From Paludibacteraceae bacterium (GTDB lineage: Bacteria; Bacteroidota; Bacteroidia; Bacteroidales; Paludibacteraceae), in NCBI GenBank assembly GCA_017508305.1, contig JAFVZF010000133.1, positions 1-41,324 of the forward strand: DNA of 41,324 nucleotides, in the 5' to 3' direction. Positions within the stretch are counted from its first letter, which is position 1. Each line of letters begins with the position of its first letter. The position numbers were made by a program, and so were the translations under genes. The notes beneath the pieces are model-generated. The model was given only the letters and a program-made list of their open reading frames with translations, did not search any database and had not been told where the DNA came from. Positions 25,420 to 34,050 of this stretch are shown here, one piece after another.

Positions 25420-26178
25420 ATGAACGATTACAGACCAATCAATCCAAATTTTCCTCCAATTGTCAAAAATCTCATCATTATCAATGTATTGGTATGGGTA
25501 GCCAGCATTACGCTGCCTCGATTGGGTATTGACGTGGTAGAACTATTTGGGCTGCACTATTGGGAATCCTCCCATTTTCATATCGGTCAACTGTTTACAT
25601 ACCAATTTTTGCACGATACCTCCTCGGTTACGCACTTGTTGTTTAACATGTTTGGGGTATGGATGTTTGGCAAAAACATCGAACTGCTGTGGGGACCACG
25701 AAAATTCTTGATTTTTTACCTTGTCAGTGGCATTGGTGCCGGCATCATCCAAGAATTGGTATGGATGTACAGCCTATCGCCTGCCATCGAGGCCTTTGAC
25801 CAATATGCCAATACCAAAGACATTCACCTGCTCATGCCCTATTTGAACAATCTGACCGAGTACACGCACATACCTATGAGCCAGCTATGGGCACTCAAAG
25901 AGCAACTACTCAACGCACCTGTTACAGTAGGGGCATCGGGTGCTTTATTTGGCATATTATTAGGATTTGCCGTACTATTTCCACAAGCACGAATGGTACT
26001 GCTGTTTTTTCCGGTTCCGATCAGGGCACCTTATTTTGTCGCATTGTATGCCATTGCCGAGTTGTACATGGGCATATCTTATACGGGCGATGGCGTGGCG
26101 CATTTTGCCCATTTAGGGGGCATGATATTTGCCGCCATCCTACTGCTGATATGGAAGAAAAAGGGAGATTTATACTAA
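25420..26178 (+). CDS. Rhomboid intramembrane serine protease 1
   Basis: 252 residues with about six membrane helices. The catalytic Ser is S173 in GASGALFG and the catalytic His is H231 in AHFAHLGG. The upstream THLLFNMFGVWMFG segment is the conserved loop and helix 2 region. An insert of about 45 residues (118-162) sits before the Ser helix. It would cleave substrates within the membrane. It is the first gene of a four-gene unit and is followed after 13 bases by a second rhomboid. Confidence 0.94.
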   Translation: MNDYRPINPNFPPIVKNLIIINVLVWVASITLPRLGIDVVELFGLHYWESSHFHIGQLFTYQFLHDTSSVTHLLFNMFGVWMFGKNIELLWGPRKFLIFYLVSGIGAGIIQELVWMYSLSPAIEAFDQYANTKDIHLLMPYLNNLTEYTHIPMSQLWALKEQLLNAPVTVGASGALFGILLGFAVLFPQARMVLLFFPVPIRAPYFVALYAIAELYMGISYTGDGVAHFAHLGGMIFAAILLLIWKKKGDLY

Positions 26179-26191
26179 CCAAACCAAAGAA

Positions 26192-27106
26192 ATGAATCGT
26201 TTTTGGAACGACATAAAAACCAGCTTTAAAGAAGGCAACTTCTTAACCAAGCTTATATACATCAATGCAGGTGCATTTGCCGTGTTGAAATTGGCCATCA
26301 TCCTATGCAAATTATTGGGCGCTTCTACCTACTGGGTGCAATACCTTGAGATGCCTGCCTATATACCTACCTTACTGCAACAACCATGGTCGTTACTTAC
26401 CTACATGTTTTTGCACACCCATTTTGCTCACGCTATTTTTAACCTTATTGCTTTGTACTATTTTGGACAATTGTTTTTGCAGTTTTATAGCCAAAAACAG
26501 TTGGTAGCAGTATACATTTGGGGAGGATTGGCAGGTGCTGCCGTATACCTATTGGGATTTAACTTATTTCCTTACTTTGCCTCAGTAAAGATGGTTTCTT
26601 TTTTATTGGGAGCATCGGCCTCTGTAATGGCCATTTTATTTGCTGCGGTCGGTTACGCACCAAACAGCGAAGTAAACGTAACACTGATTGGCAACGTAAA
26701 ACTAAAATACATTGGTTTGGCTTTTCTATGCATCGATATACTGGGTTTGGGCGCCATCAATTCCGGCGGATCGATGGCACATATTGGAGGAGCTATCATG
26801 GGGTATGTATTTGCCCTACTGCTACAAAAAGGCACCGATTTGAGCCAACCCATCACCGCTACCATCGATTGGTGCGTCAACCATTTTAGCCGCAAGTCAT
26901 CTGCTGGTAAAAAGCGTTTTAAAGTAACCGTAAATAACACGCGTAACATGAGTGATGCGCAGTGGAACATGCAACGAAAAGAGCGAGAAAAAGCACGCCA
27001 AGAACGCATTGATGAGATACTTGAAAAAATAAAAAAATCGGGCTACCAAAATTTATCGGACGAAGAGAAAAAATCGTTATTTGATTTAACAAAACCCACT
27101 AAATGA
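26192..27106 (+). CDS. Rhomboid intramembrane serine protease 2 with a cytoplasmic tail
   Basis: 304 residues. FLHTHFAHAIFNLIALYYFG is the conserved loop and helix. The Ser is S142 in GASASVMAIL and the His is H197 in SMAHIGGAIMG. About 80 residues follow the last helix. They are basic and then form a charged helix (NMQRKEREKARQERIDEILEKI) ending in SDEEKKSLFDL, a tail often seen on Bacteroidetes rhomboids and likely cytoplasmic. The second protease is about 35% longer at its C-terminal side than the first, so the pair may differ in partners. It overlaps the next gene by 4 bases. Confidence 0.93.
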   Translation: MNRFWNDIKTSFKEGNFLTKLIYINAGAFAVLKLAIILCKLLGASTYWVQYLEMPAYIPTLLQQPWSLLTYMFLHTHFAHAIFNLIALYYFGQLFLQFYSQKQLVAVYIWGGLAGAAVYLLGFNLFPYFASVKMVSFLLGASASVMAILFAAVGYAPNSEVNVTLIGNVKLKYIGLAFLCIDILGLGAINSGGSMAHIGGAIMGYVFALLLQKGTDLSQPITATIDWCVNHFSRKSSAGKKRFKVTVNNTRNMSDAQWNMQRKEREKARQERIDEILEKIKKSGYQNLSDEEKKSLFDLTKPTK

Positions 27107-28149
27107 AACGATTAGGAAATATACTTTGGATTATTATCAGCGCTATTGCCATACTGACTTTGGCAGTAACACTGATTATATCCTACATCCCACCCGACTC
27201 TGCGTTGAACCTACTTAGCGGACTTAATTTACTATTCCCATACGCCCTCATCTTTTCGTCTATTTGCATAGTGGTATGTTTATTAAGACGACAATTTTAC
27301 ACCGTGTTGTGCATTGCTGTCATCGTATTGCTTTCTATTCCCAATATTAAAAAGAGCATTGGTTTTACCACTCCCACAGAGACAGAAGAAGGTTTAAAAA
27401 TAGCCAGCTACAACGTACACTATTTTAACTTTTACGATTACAAACAAAAAAATGCCCTGCAATACCTTAAAAAGTGCGATGCCGATGTGTTGTGTATACA
27501 AGAATTGTTGGCAATGCAAGAAGGAAAAAACACGCTCCAAGACCTAACAAAAGCACTTTCACAATATCGTTACAAGCATATTCACTTTTTTTACGAGGGG
27601 AAACGCCTGCGCAAAGGCATTGCCACTTTTTCCAAGTATCCCATTATTAAAAAAGAGAAAGCTGCCATCGACTCACCGTTTCATGGTGCCATTTCTTCTT
27701 GGATAAAAGTAAACGACGACACCTTGCAAGTTGTTAATTGCTATTTGGAATCGAATCGACTTACCACAGCAGAAAAAGAGCTATACAAAAGCCAAGAGAA
27801 AACCAATATTATCAAGCGCATTTACAATAAATTAGCAAGTGCTGCTCAAAAACGAGGTCAGCAAGCCCAAGCAGTAGCAGCCATCAAAGATCCGTCGTGC
27901 GCCACCATTGTATGCGGTGACCTAAACGATCTTGCCACCTCGTACGTATATCGCACCATAATAGGAGAAGATACCGACGCATTTATTGCCCTTAACAAAG
28001 GCATTGGTAACACCTTTCACGAAGGTATGTATCGGTTTAGAATTGACTATATGTTTGCAGACGATGGCATTACCCCCCTATCGTTTCAAATCAACAAGCA
28101 ACCCTACTCCGATCATTATCCCATCGAATTACAATGTAAAATCAATTAG
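27103..28149 (+). CDS. Endonuclease/exonuclease/phosphatase (EEP) family protein, membrane-anchored
   Basis: 348 residues. Residues 1-85 hold about three membrane helices. The EEP domain follows (about 95-348): SYNVHYFNFYD, CIQELLAM with the metal-binding Glu, VCGDLND, and the C-terminal SDHYPIELQ with the catalytic Asp-His. The substrate may be a phosphoester in nucleic acid, lipid or sugar; the sequence does not decide. The ATGA overlap with the rhomboid gene suggests coupling. It ends 3 bases before purE. Confidence 0.9.
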   Translation: MKRLGNILWIIISAIAILTLAVTLIISYIPPDSALNLLSGLNLLFPYALIFSSICIVVCLLRRQFYTVLCIAVIVLLSIPNIKKSIGFTTPTETEEGLKIASYNVHYFNFYDYKQKNALQYLKKCDADVLCIQELLAMQEGKNTLQDLTKALSQYRYKHIHFFYEGKRLRKGIATFSKYPIIKKEKAAIDSPFHGAISSWIKVNDDTLQVVNCYLESNRLTTAEKELYKSQEKTNIIKRIYNKLASAAQKRGQQAQAVAAIKDPSCATIVCGDLNDLATSYVYRTIIGEDTDAFIALNKGIGNTFHEGMYRFRIDYMFADDGITPLSFQINKQPYSDHYPIELQCKIN

Positions 28150-28152
28150 TAT

Positions 28153-28659
28153 ATGAAACCAGTAGTAAGTATTATCATGGGCAGCACCAGCGATTTGCCC
28201 ATCATGGAAAAAGCAGCAAAAGTATTGGACGAGTTTGCCATTCCCTTCGAAATGCACGCTCTTTCGGCACACAGAACACCCGACGAAGTAGCCGATTTTG
28301 CCAAAGAAGCCGAAGAAAGAGGCATTAAAGTAATTATAGCGGCAGCCGGTATGGCGGCCCATTTGGCAGGCGTTATTGCCTCGATGACCACATTGCCTGT
28401 CATTGGTGTTCCTATCAAATCAAGCATTGAAGGCATGGATGCCCTACTTGCCATGGTACAAATGCCTCCCGGCATACCTGTAGCAACCGTCGCCATCAAT
28501 GGCGCTATGAATGCAGGCTTGTTGGCGGTTCAAATGTTGGCTTTGTCTGACGAAAAATTAGCGACAGCATTTGCCACCTACAAAAACGACTTAAAAAAGA
28601 AGATTGTTAAAGCAAACGAAGAACTTAAAGAAGTAAAATTTGCTTACAAAACCAATTGA
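28153..28659 (+). CDS. purE: N5-carboxyaminoimidazole ribonucleotide mutase (PurE)
   Basis: 168 residues. The class I PurE signatures are SIIMGSTSDLPIMEKA, MHALSAHRTPDE, AAGMAAHLAGVIAS and MPPGIPVATVAINGAMNAGLLA. The enzyme converts N5-CAIR to CAIR in purine synthesis. It is the last gene of the rhomboid-EEP unit. Its last 16 bases overlap the convergent GNAT gene. No purK is in the window. Confidence 0.97.
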   Translation: MKPVVSIIMGSTSDLPIMEKAAKVLDEFAIPFEMHALSAHRTPDEVADFAKEAEERGIKVIIAAAGMAAHLAGVIASMTTLPVIGVPIKSSIEGMDALLAMVQMPPGIPVATVAINGAMNAGLLAVQMLALSDEKLATAFATYKNDLKKKIVKANEELKEVKFAYKTN

Positions 28660-29162
28660 TAAAACAAGGCATGTTCGTACCCATTAGGCGTACGCAAGAA
28701 GTCTTTCCATACACCGCTTTGCACAAATCCCACTTTTTGGAACAACTGTTGCGAAGCGGTGTTGTTTTCAGCAATAATGGCAGTGAGTTGATGCCATCCC
28801 AAGTAGTTTTTTGCATAGTCTGCCAACAAGGAAAGCGCCATGGCGGCATAACCTTGCCGACGATGCAATTTTTCGATAAAGATTCCCACCTCGGCACGAC
28901 GATGAAAATGATCGATACCAAACACATCCAACAGTCCCACCATTGCACCGTCTTGCCGTACAATCGCCCATTTAAATTGCGAGCAAGCAAACACATCTTC
29001 TGAAGTCTGCTCCAAATATTGACGCAAAAGGTAGCGCGAAAGAGGCATGTGTACCGTACCTGTTTGCCAATTCTGCGCATCGTTTTCGCAAGCATGCAGA
29101 AAATCCAAATCGGTAGGCTCTAACGCTCTGATACGCAATGTATTATTTTGCAAATAATTCAT
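28644..29162 (-). CDS. GNAT-family N-acetyltransferase
   Basis: 172 residues, RimJ/SpeG-like. The acetyl-CoA site is in AEVGIFIEKLHRRQGYAAMAL, with the typical R/Q-x-x-G-x-A, and ENNTASQQLFQKVGF is the conserved C-terminal motif. The substrate is not known. It is the last gene of the recR unit, 6 bases after the glycosyltransferase. Confidence 0.9.
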   Translation of the reverse strand: MNYLQNNTLRIRALEPTDLDFLHACENDAQNWQTGTVHMPLSRYLLRQYLEQTSEDVFACSQFKWAIVRQDGAMVGLLDVFGIDHFHRRAEVGIFIEKLHRRQGYAAMALSLLADYAKNYLGWHQLTAIIAENNTASQQLFQKVGFVQSGVWKDFLRTPNGYEHALFYQLVL

Positions 29163-29168
29163 AACCTA

Positions 29169-30140
29169 CTAACAATCAATAACAAATCCCATACCGGGAT
29201 GTTCGATACGAATACGTTTGCTTCCTTTGTTTTGCTCGATACAATCAATAATTTGAGCGTAGGTATACTGACGGGTCGATAAAGTAATATCAGGTTCTCC
29301 CACGGCAGGCAATGCCTTTTGAGAGCGCAAAGAAGCAAACGCAACCATAATATGTGTCAATAAAGTAAGCAAAGCATATACCAAACCTTTGCCATGGTAC
29401 TTTTCGTAAAACAGCTGCATTGCTCCATAAAAATTACGCATATAACGGGCATCGTATCGTGTACTCTCGCCCTTGTAATGTACTATGGTAGCAGGGAAAT
29501 AGTAGTTTTTACATCCCGCCAAGGTAATGGCATACGACAAATCAATGTCTTCGCCATACATAAAGTAGCGCTCGTCCAAATACACCACATCGCCCAAGGC
29601 TTGCTTGTTCATCAGCATAAAGGCACCCGACAAAATAGGCACTTCGCCAACCTGTTTATCAGACAACACTTGGTAGTAGTAGCTTTTATTACCTGCCAAT
29701 GGCAGATGCAGAAATTTACAGATAGCATTCCAAATAGTCGGAACAGAGCGTTTTGATTCGGGCAAAAAGCAACCTTTTGCATCCACCATGCGCACGCCCA
29801 AAGCACCAAATTGTGGCATATTATCGGCAAAATGGCAACAATTTTGCAACGTATCTTCGGCAATAATGGTATCCGGATTGAGCAGCAGCACATATTTGCC
29901 TTTTGCCAATGCTATGGCTTTGTTATTGGCTTTGGCAAACCCTTCGTTTTGCTCATTGGCAATAAAAATAACCGACGGAAAATATTGTTGCACCAATAAT
30001 TGAGAACCATCGTTAGAAGCATTATCCACTACAATTACCTCGCACGACAGCTGCTTAGATGCCTTATGCACAGCATCCAAGCATTGCAACAGGTAGTGAG
30101 GCACTTTGTAATTGACGATAATGACCGACAGCTCTACCAT
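29169..30140 (-). CDS. Glycosyltransferase family 2 protein
   Basis: 323 residues with a GT-A fold. It starts LSVIIVNYKVPHYLLQCLDAV, followed by VIVVDNASNDGS and the metal-binding area LLNPDTIIAEDTL. Further on, YFMYGEDIDLSYAITLAG fits rhamnosyltransferase-like members. One hydrophobic stretch near 230-255 may contact the membrane. It is likely involved in cell-surface glycan synthesis, but the sugar and acceptor are unknown. It lies 1 base after the HAD gene. Confidence 0.92.
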   Translation of the reverse strand: MVELSVIIVNYKVPHYLLQCLDAVHKASKQLSCEVIVVDNASNDGSQLLVQQYFPSVIFIANEQNEGFAKANNKAIALAKGKYVLLLNPDTIIAEDTLQNCCHFADNMPQFGALGVRMVDAKGCFLPESKRSVPTIWNAICKFLHLPLAGNKSYYYQVLSDKQVGEVPILSGAFMLMNKQALGDVVYLDERYFMYGEDIDLSYAITLAGCKNYYFPATIVHYKGESTRYDARYMRNFYGAMQLFYEKYHGKGLVYALLTLLTHIMVAFASLRSQKALPAVGEPDITLSTRQYTYAQIIDCIEQNKGSKRIRIEHPGMGFVIDC

Positions 30141-30141
30141 C

Positions 30142-30561
30142 TTATAACATTGCTTTCAATTTGGCAAAAAAGCCTTTGGGTTGAGGCACTTGATAGTGCG
30201 CATTGTATTGAGGAATGCACGTTCCTTTTATCATTTGATAAATAATGCCCCAATCGGGCAATCCGCCCACATTTCTATCATCGATGTAAATATCGGCATT
30301 TACTTTTCGGCTATCCTTTTCGTCTAACTGTTCGCCGGGAAAGTTGGCATTAACGGCATAAAATTCCAATCCCCTGCTTTTTAGGTAATCGACAGCCTCG
30401 TCCAATAGTTTGCCGGAACGTACCGTCCATAAAACCAACCGATACCCTTCTTGCTGTAAACGAAGCAAGGTATCGATGGCAAACGGAATTTCTTTTCCTA
30501 TCTTGGGATAGGCATGGGTAACAATAGTACCATCAAAATCAACTGCAATTAGTTTACTCAT
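30142..30561 (-). CDS. HAD-superfamily hydrolase, small (BT0820-like)
   Basis: 139 residues. The N-terminal motif AVDFDGTIV has the nucleophile D8 and D10. LVLWTVRSG is motif II and INANIYIDD-type NADIYIDDRNVGG is the metal-binding motif. There is little or no cap domain. Similar small HAD proteins occur in Bacteroides. The substrate is unknown. The gene is tightly packed in the recR unit (2-base gap upstream, 1 base downstream). Confidence 0.87.
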   Translation of the reverse strand: MSKLIAVDFDGTIVTHAYPKIGKEIPFAIDTLLRLQQEGYRLVLWTVRSGKLLDEAVDYLKSRGLEFYAVNANFPGEQLDEKDSRKVNADIYIDDRNVGGLPDWGIIYQMIKGTCIPQYNAHYQVPQPKGFFAKLKAML

Positions 30562-30563
30562 GA

Positions 30564-30995
30564 CTATTCTCCTTTTTTGATATTATCATTTGCATCAGTC
30601 GATGCGTAACTGTTCCACTTTAACGTCGTAGGTTTGCAAAAGATAAGGGCAACAAAAGCAATCAAGTAGCAATACAATGCAGTTCTATCACGCAACAACC
30701 AATAGACCAATACAGAAGTTAATGCGGGCAATGCAATGGCATACATTTGCACTATCGCCCATTTGGCATAGGTTTGTACAGAAGCACCCGGTTTTACTTT
30801 TACAGAAAACCATTTAAACACCGCCGGTATGGATAAGAGCAGCAAAATATTGATGGTACTAATCAGCATCATCGTCCCATCAGGTACAATCAAATAAGGC
30901 TGCCCATTCATCGAAAAGTGAGCCACTGCTAACAATAGCAGCAGTACAACATACAAGGCATAGTAATGCAATTGCAAAGTTTTGTTGGTTCTCAT
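30564..30995 (-). CDS. Hypothetical membrane protein, four helices
   Basis: 143 residues, mostly four hydrophobic segments (about 12-28, 43-60, 80-100, 103-120) and a polar tail ending NDNIKKGE. I recognise no catalytic motif. Its place between recR and a HAD hydrolase with 2-base gaps shows co-expression but gives no clear role. Confidence 0.8.
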   Translation of the reverse strand: MRTNKTLQLHYYALYVVLLLLLAVAHFSMNGQPYLIVPDGTMMLISTINILLLLSIPAVFKWFSVKVKPGASVQTYAKWAIVQMYAIALPALTSVLVYWLLRDRTALYCYLIAFVALIFCKPTTLKWNSYASTDANDNIKKGE

Positions 30996-30997
30996 AA

Positions 30998-31606
30998 CTA
31001 ATTTTTATAAGGTACTCGATTTACGATAGATTTTCCCAAGGTCAATTCGTCGGCATACTGCAATTCATCGCCTACTGAAACACCTCGAGCTATGGTGGTA
31101 AGGGTCACTTCGCATCCTGCCAACTTGCGTGCAATATAGTAAGAGGTAGTATCGCCTTCCATGGTGGTACTCAATGCCAATACTACTTCTTTAACGCCAC
31201 CTTGCTTAACACGTTGCACCAAACTTTCTATTTCCAAATCGGAAGGATGCACCCCATCGATGGGCGAAATCACACCCCCCAAAACGTGATACAATCCCCT
31301 GTATTGCCCTGTATTCTCTATCAACATCACTTCTTTGATGGTCTCGACCACACAAACCACATCGGTTTGACGCGAAGTGTCCGAGCAAATCTGACACACC
31401 TCTGTATCGGATATATTTTTGCACACGTTGCAATATTTTACTTCGTTTTTGAGCAACAAAATAGCCTGTGCAAAATCGGCCACATCTTGTTGTTCTTGTT
31501 TAAGCAGATGTAAAGCCAAACGAAGCGCTGACTTTTTTCCTATTCCGGGCAATTTGGATAGCTGATTAACGGCATTTTCCAATAAATACGAAGGATACGA
31601 TTGCAT
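30998..31606 (-). CDS. recR: Recombination protein RecR
   Basis: 202 residues from the ATG at 31606 ([13 protein letters not shown]). The order is the helix-hairpin-helix [18 protein letters not shown], the zinc finger with CNVC and CQIC, and the Toprim domain from [15 protein letters not shown] through [20 protein letters not shown]. RecR acts with RecO/RecF to load RecA on gapped DNA. A TTG codon 9 bases upstream (31615) extends the frame, but it belongs to an AATCTTTG element that may be the promoter's -7 box, so the ATG is preferred. It is the first gene of a five-gene unit. Confidence 0.96.
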   Translation of the reverse strand: MQSYPSYLLENAVNQLSKLPGIGKKSALRLALHLLKQEQQDVADFAQAILLLKNEVKYCNVCKNISDTEVCQICSDTSRQTDVVCVVETIKEVMLIENTGQYRGLYHVLGGVISPIDGVHPSDLEIESLVQRVKQGGVKEVVLALSTTMEGDTTSYYIARKLAGCEVTLTTIARGVSVGDELQYADELTLGKSIVNRVPYKN

Positions 31607-31667
31607 ACCACACAAAGATTCATCAAGAAGACAAATATAGGGATTTTTTGGGGATTTGCAAAATATG

Positions 31668-31707
31668 GACTAATCGGTTAATCGACTAATCGACTAATCG
31701 ATAATTT
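31668..31707 (+). repeat. Tandem 8-mer GACTAATC, about four copies, in the symporter promoter region
   Basis: GACTAATC, GGTTAATC, GACTAATC, GACTAATC and a decayed GATAATTT follow one another without gaps. The -33 position of the downstream promoter would fall within the third unit. Confidence 0.75.
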
Positions 31708-31711
31708 TATC

Positions 31712-31719
31712 TACCTTTG
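31712..31719 (+). promoter_or_regulatory. -7 element of the symporter-engB unit
   Basis: TACCTTTG matches TAnnTTTG. The leader to the ATG at 31775 is about 50 bases and includes ACAACTCAACACC-type CA-rich sequence without visible structure. Confidence 0.6.
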
Positions 31720-31774
31720 CCACATCATACAAAATTACATTCAACAACTCAACACCTAAACAACTAAACAAAAA

Positions 31775-33166
31775 ATGCACCCCCTTACCCTACTACTCAT
31801 TATAGCATTGTACTTTTTGCTGCTTATAAGCATAGGCTATGCCGGCAAAAAACACAATAGCAACGCTTCTTTTTACCTTGGAGGCAAACAATCGCCATGG
31901 TACGTAGTGGCATTTGGCATGTTAGGGGCATCTTTGTCGGGCATTACGTTTGTTTCTGTACCGGGGATGGTGGTGCATTCGGGCTACACCTACATGCAAT
32001 TGGTCGTTGGTTTTTCGTTGGGTTACCTATTGGTAGCCCATGTATTACTGCCTATGTACTACCAACTGCAAGTTACCAGCATCTACCAATACCTTGGCAC
32101 ACGTTTGGGCAGCCGCAGCCACAAAACAGGCAGTTTTTACTTTCTGCTATCGCGCACCTTAGGAGCAGGCATACGCCTGTATGCAGCCGCTCTTATTTTA
32201 CAACACATGGTATTTAGTCCATTGGGGGTTCCTTTTCCACTCACCGCTGCCATTTGGATTAGCATCATCTATCTGTACACCAAACAAGCAGGTATTCGTA
32301 CCATTGTATGGACAGATGCCCTACAAACCCTATTTATCCTTATCGCCCTGTGCCTGCTACTGTACGAAAGCTATGCGCATATCGACACTTTTCCATGGCA
32401 AAGCTATCCCTATGTACAATGGGATTGGGCACCACAAAACAACTTTTTAAAATGGACCGTTAGCGGGGTATTTATTACACTATCCATGACCGGTTTGGAT
32501 CAAGACATGATGCAAAAAAACCTTAGCTGCAAAAACTTGCGCGATGCGCAAAAAAACATGTATTGCTATGGGGCGTCGTTCATTCCTGTCAATGCTGCAT
32601 TTTTATGGTTAGGAGCCTGTTTGGTAGTCGTACTGACACAAAGCGGCATTGCACTTCCTGCACAATCCGATCACTTGGTTACCACTGCCATCGAAAGCGG
32701 ACTGTTTTCGCCCGTAGCTATAGGACTGTTTGTTTTGGGAATCGTTGCAGCCACTTGTTCCAGCAGCGATTCTGCCCTAATTTCCATTACAACAGCTATC
32801 AATATCGACTTCTTACCTATTACCAACGATGCAAAAGCCGAAAAACGACGCAAACACACCCACCTGCTTGTTTGTGCTGCATTTATTGTTTTACTTTGGG
32901 TGTTCTACTACGTTAGCAACGACAACCTACTTGACACACTATTTAACATCGCGTCCTACACCTATGGTCCTCTGTTAGGCATGTTTACTTTTGGCCTATT
33001 TACCCGCTATCAGGTACACGACAAATGGGTGCCGCTTATCGCTATACTCTCCCCCTTGTGCTGTTTGCTGCTACAACGCATTACCGACAATGCTATCGGC
33101 TACGAGTTGCTTATTATAAACGGAATGATTACTTTTGTAGGATTATTACTGATACGTAAACGATGA
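31775..33166 (+). CDS. Sodium:solute symporter (SSS family)
   Basis: 463 residues with about 12-13 membrane helices. [34 protein letters not shown] is the characteristic N-terminal region. [19 protein letters not shown] near residue 330 carries the Ser-rich Na+ site found in this family. The solute cannot be told from sequence. It overlaps engB by 4 bases (ATGA). Confidence 0.93.
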   Translation: MHPLTLLLIIALYFLLLISIGYAGKKHNSNASFYLGGKQSPWYVVAFGMLGASLSGITFVSVPGMVVHSGYTYMQLVVGFSLGYLLVAHVLLPMYYQLQVTSIYQYLGTRLGSRSHKTGSFYFLLSRTLGAGIRLYAAALILQHMVFSPLGVPFPLTAAIWISIIYLYTKQAGIRTIVWTDALQTLFILIALCLLLYESYAHIDTFPWQSYPYVQWDWAPQNNFLKWTVSGVFITLSMTGLDQDMMQKNLSCKNLRDAQKNMYCYGASFIPVNAAFLWLGACLVVVLTQSGIALPAQSDHLVTTAIESGLFSPVAIGLFVLGIVAATCSSSDSALISITTAINIDFLPITNDAKAEKRRKHTHLLVCAAFIVLLWVFYYVSNDNLLDTLFNIASYTYGPLLGMFTFGLFTRYQVHDKWVPLIAILSPLCCLLLQRITDNAIGYELLIINGMITFVGLLLIRKR

Positions 33167-33753
33167 AAATACAATCTGCCACCTTCTTACAAAGCTGTCC
33201 CTCGGTAAGCAAATGCCCCAACAGCCATCTGCCCGAATTTGCTTTTATCGGGCGATCAAATGTCGGGAAATCATCGCTCATCAACATGCTTACAGGCGTA
33301 AAAGGATTGGCAATGACCAGTTCTAAACCCGGCAAAACATTGCTTATTAATTATTTTTGTATCAATGAGCAATGGTATTTGGTCGATTTGCCCGGATACG
33401 GCTACGCTCAAGTAGGCAAAAAAAAGCGCGACACCTTAGAGGGCATGATTAAAGGATACATTGACAAACGCGAACAGCTTACCAACCTTTTTGTACTGAT
33501 TGACAGCCGACACGAGCCACAACGCATCGATACCGAGTTTATTACTTGGTTAGGCGAAATGGGCATCCCTTTTTCGATTGTATTTACCAAAGTAGATAAG
33601 CTCTCAAGGGCAGCGTGCATGCGCAATGTAGAAGCCTACAAACGCCATTTGTTGACCGAATGGGAGTCGTTGCCTCCTATTTTTATCACCTCGTCCGAAA
33701 ACAAGACAGGACGCGAAGAATTACTTGCGTATATTGAGGAGATTCTTTCGTAA
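33163..33753 (+). CDS. engB: Ribosome biogenesis GTPase EngB (YsxC/YihA)
   Basis: 196 residues. The G motifs are G1 GRSNVGKS, G3 [11 protein letters not shown]4 TKVD and a switch region with [13 protein letters not shown]. It helps mature the large ribosomal subunit. The start codon overlaps the symporter stop, so the two are likely translated together. Confidence 0.97.
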   Translation: MKIQSATFLQSCPSVSKCPNSHLPEFAFIGRSNVGKSSLINMLTGVKGLAMTSSKPGKTLLINYFCINEQWYLVDLPGYGYAQVGKKKRDTLEGMIKGYIDKREQLTNLFVLIDSRHEPQRIDTEFITWLGEMGIPFSIVFTKVDKLSRAACMRNVEAYKRHLLTEWESLPPIFITSSENKTGREELLAYIEEILS

Positions 33754-33766
33754 TGGTGATTTTATT

Positions 33767-33819
33767 GACTAATCGGTGACGAATTGATGAACGAATGTGA
33801 ATAATCGACTAATCGGTGA
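33767..33819 (+). repeat. Direct repeat GACTAATCGGTGA, two copies
   Basis: Exact copies at 33767-33779 and 33807-33819, 40 bases apart. The same GACTAATCGGT string begins the tandem repeat at 31668. Confidence 0.7.
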
Positions 33820-33876
33820 ATCGAAATTTAAAGGAGAGTTGATAAAGGAGAAAGTTGCGACTTTAGGCGATAAGGC

Positions 33877-33908
33877 GACTAAACGACTAAACGACTAAAC
33901 GACTAAAC
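33877..33908 (+). repeat. Tandem 8-mer GACTAAAC, four exact copies
   Basis: Four perfect units in a row upstream of the MFS transporter gene. The rest of the 33754-33984 gap has AT-rich sequence, scattered GACT words and the promoter. Confidence 0.85.
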
Positions 33909-33938
33909 AAAAAATACACAAGTTTCATTTTTTTTATT

Positions 33939-33946
33939 TATCTTTG
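33939..33946 (+). promoter_or_regulatory. -7 element of the MFS transporter gene
   Basis: TATCTTTG matches TAnnTTTG, 38 bases before the ATG at 33985. Its presence supports 33985 rather than 34051 as the original start. Confidence 0.6.
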
Positions 33947-33984
33947 TAAGATAAACCGAATCTATTCACTAAATTTTAAATACT

Positions 33985-34035
33985 ATGTTAGAAGCACAAA
34001 AAAAGATGAAGACATGGTTCTATGCTCTTCTATAG
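33985..34035 (+). other. Original 5' end of the MFS gene, cut by an in-frame TAG
   Basis: The ATG at 33985 reads MLEAQKKMKTWFYALL and then TAG (34033-34035). The same frame continues LPATAMGFGLSVQISALSW, the natural continuation of the first membrane helix. A CAG (Gln) codon with one C-to-T change would restore it. Confidence 0.8.
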
Positions 34036-34050
34036 CTTCCGGCAACCGCT

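Noticed and set aside
31607..31615. Upstream TTG start for recR
   Set aside because: It belongs to an AATCTTTG element that may be the promoter; the ATG nine bases later gives the usual N-terminus.
33877..33908. CRISPR-like array
   Set aside because: The units are 8 bases and contiguous with no spacers, so this is a simple tandem repeat.
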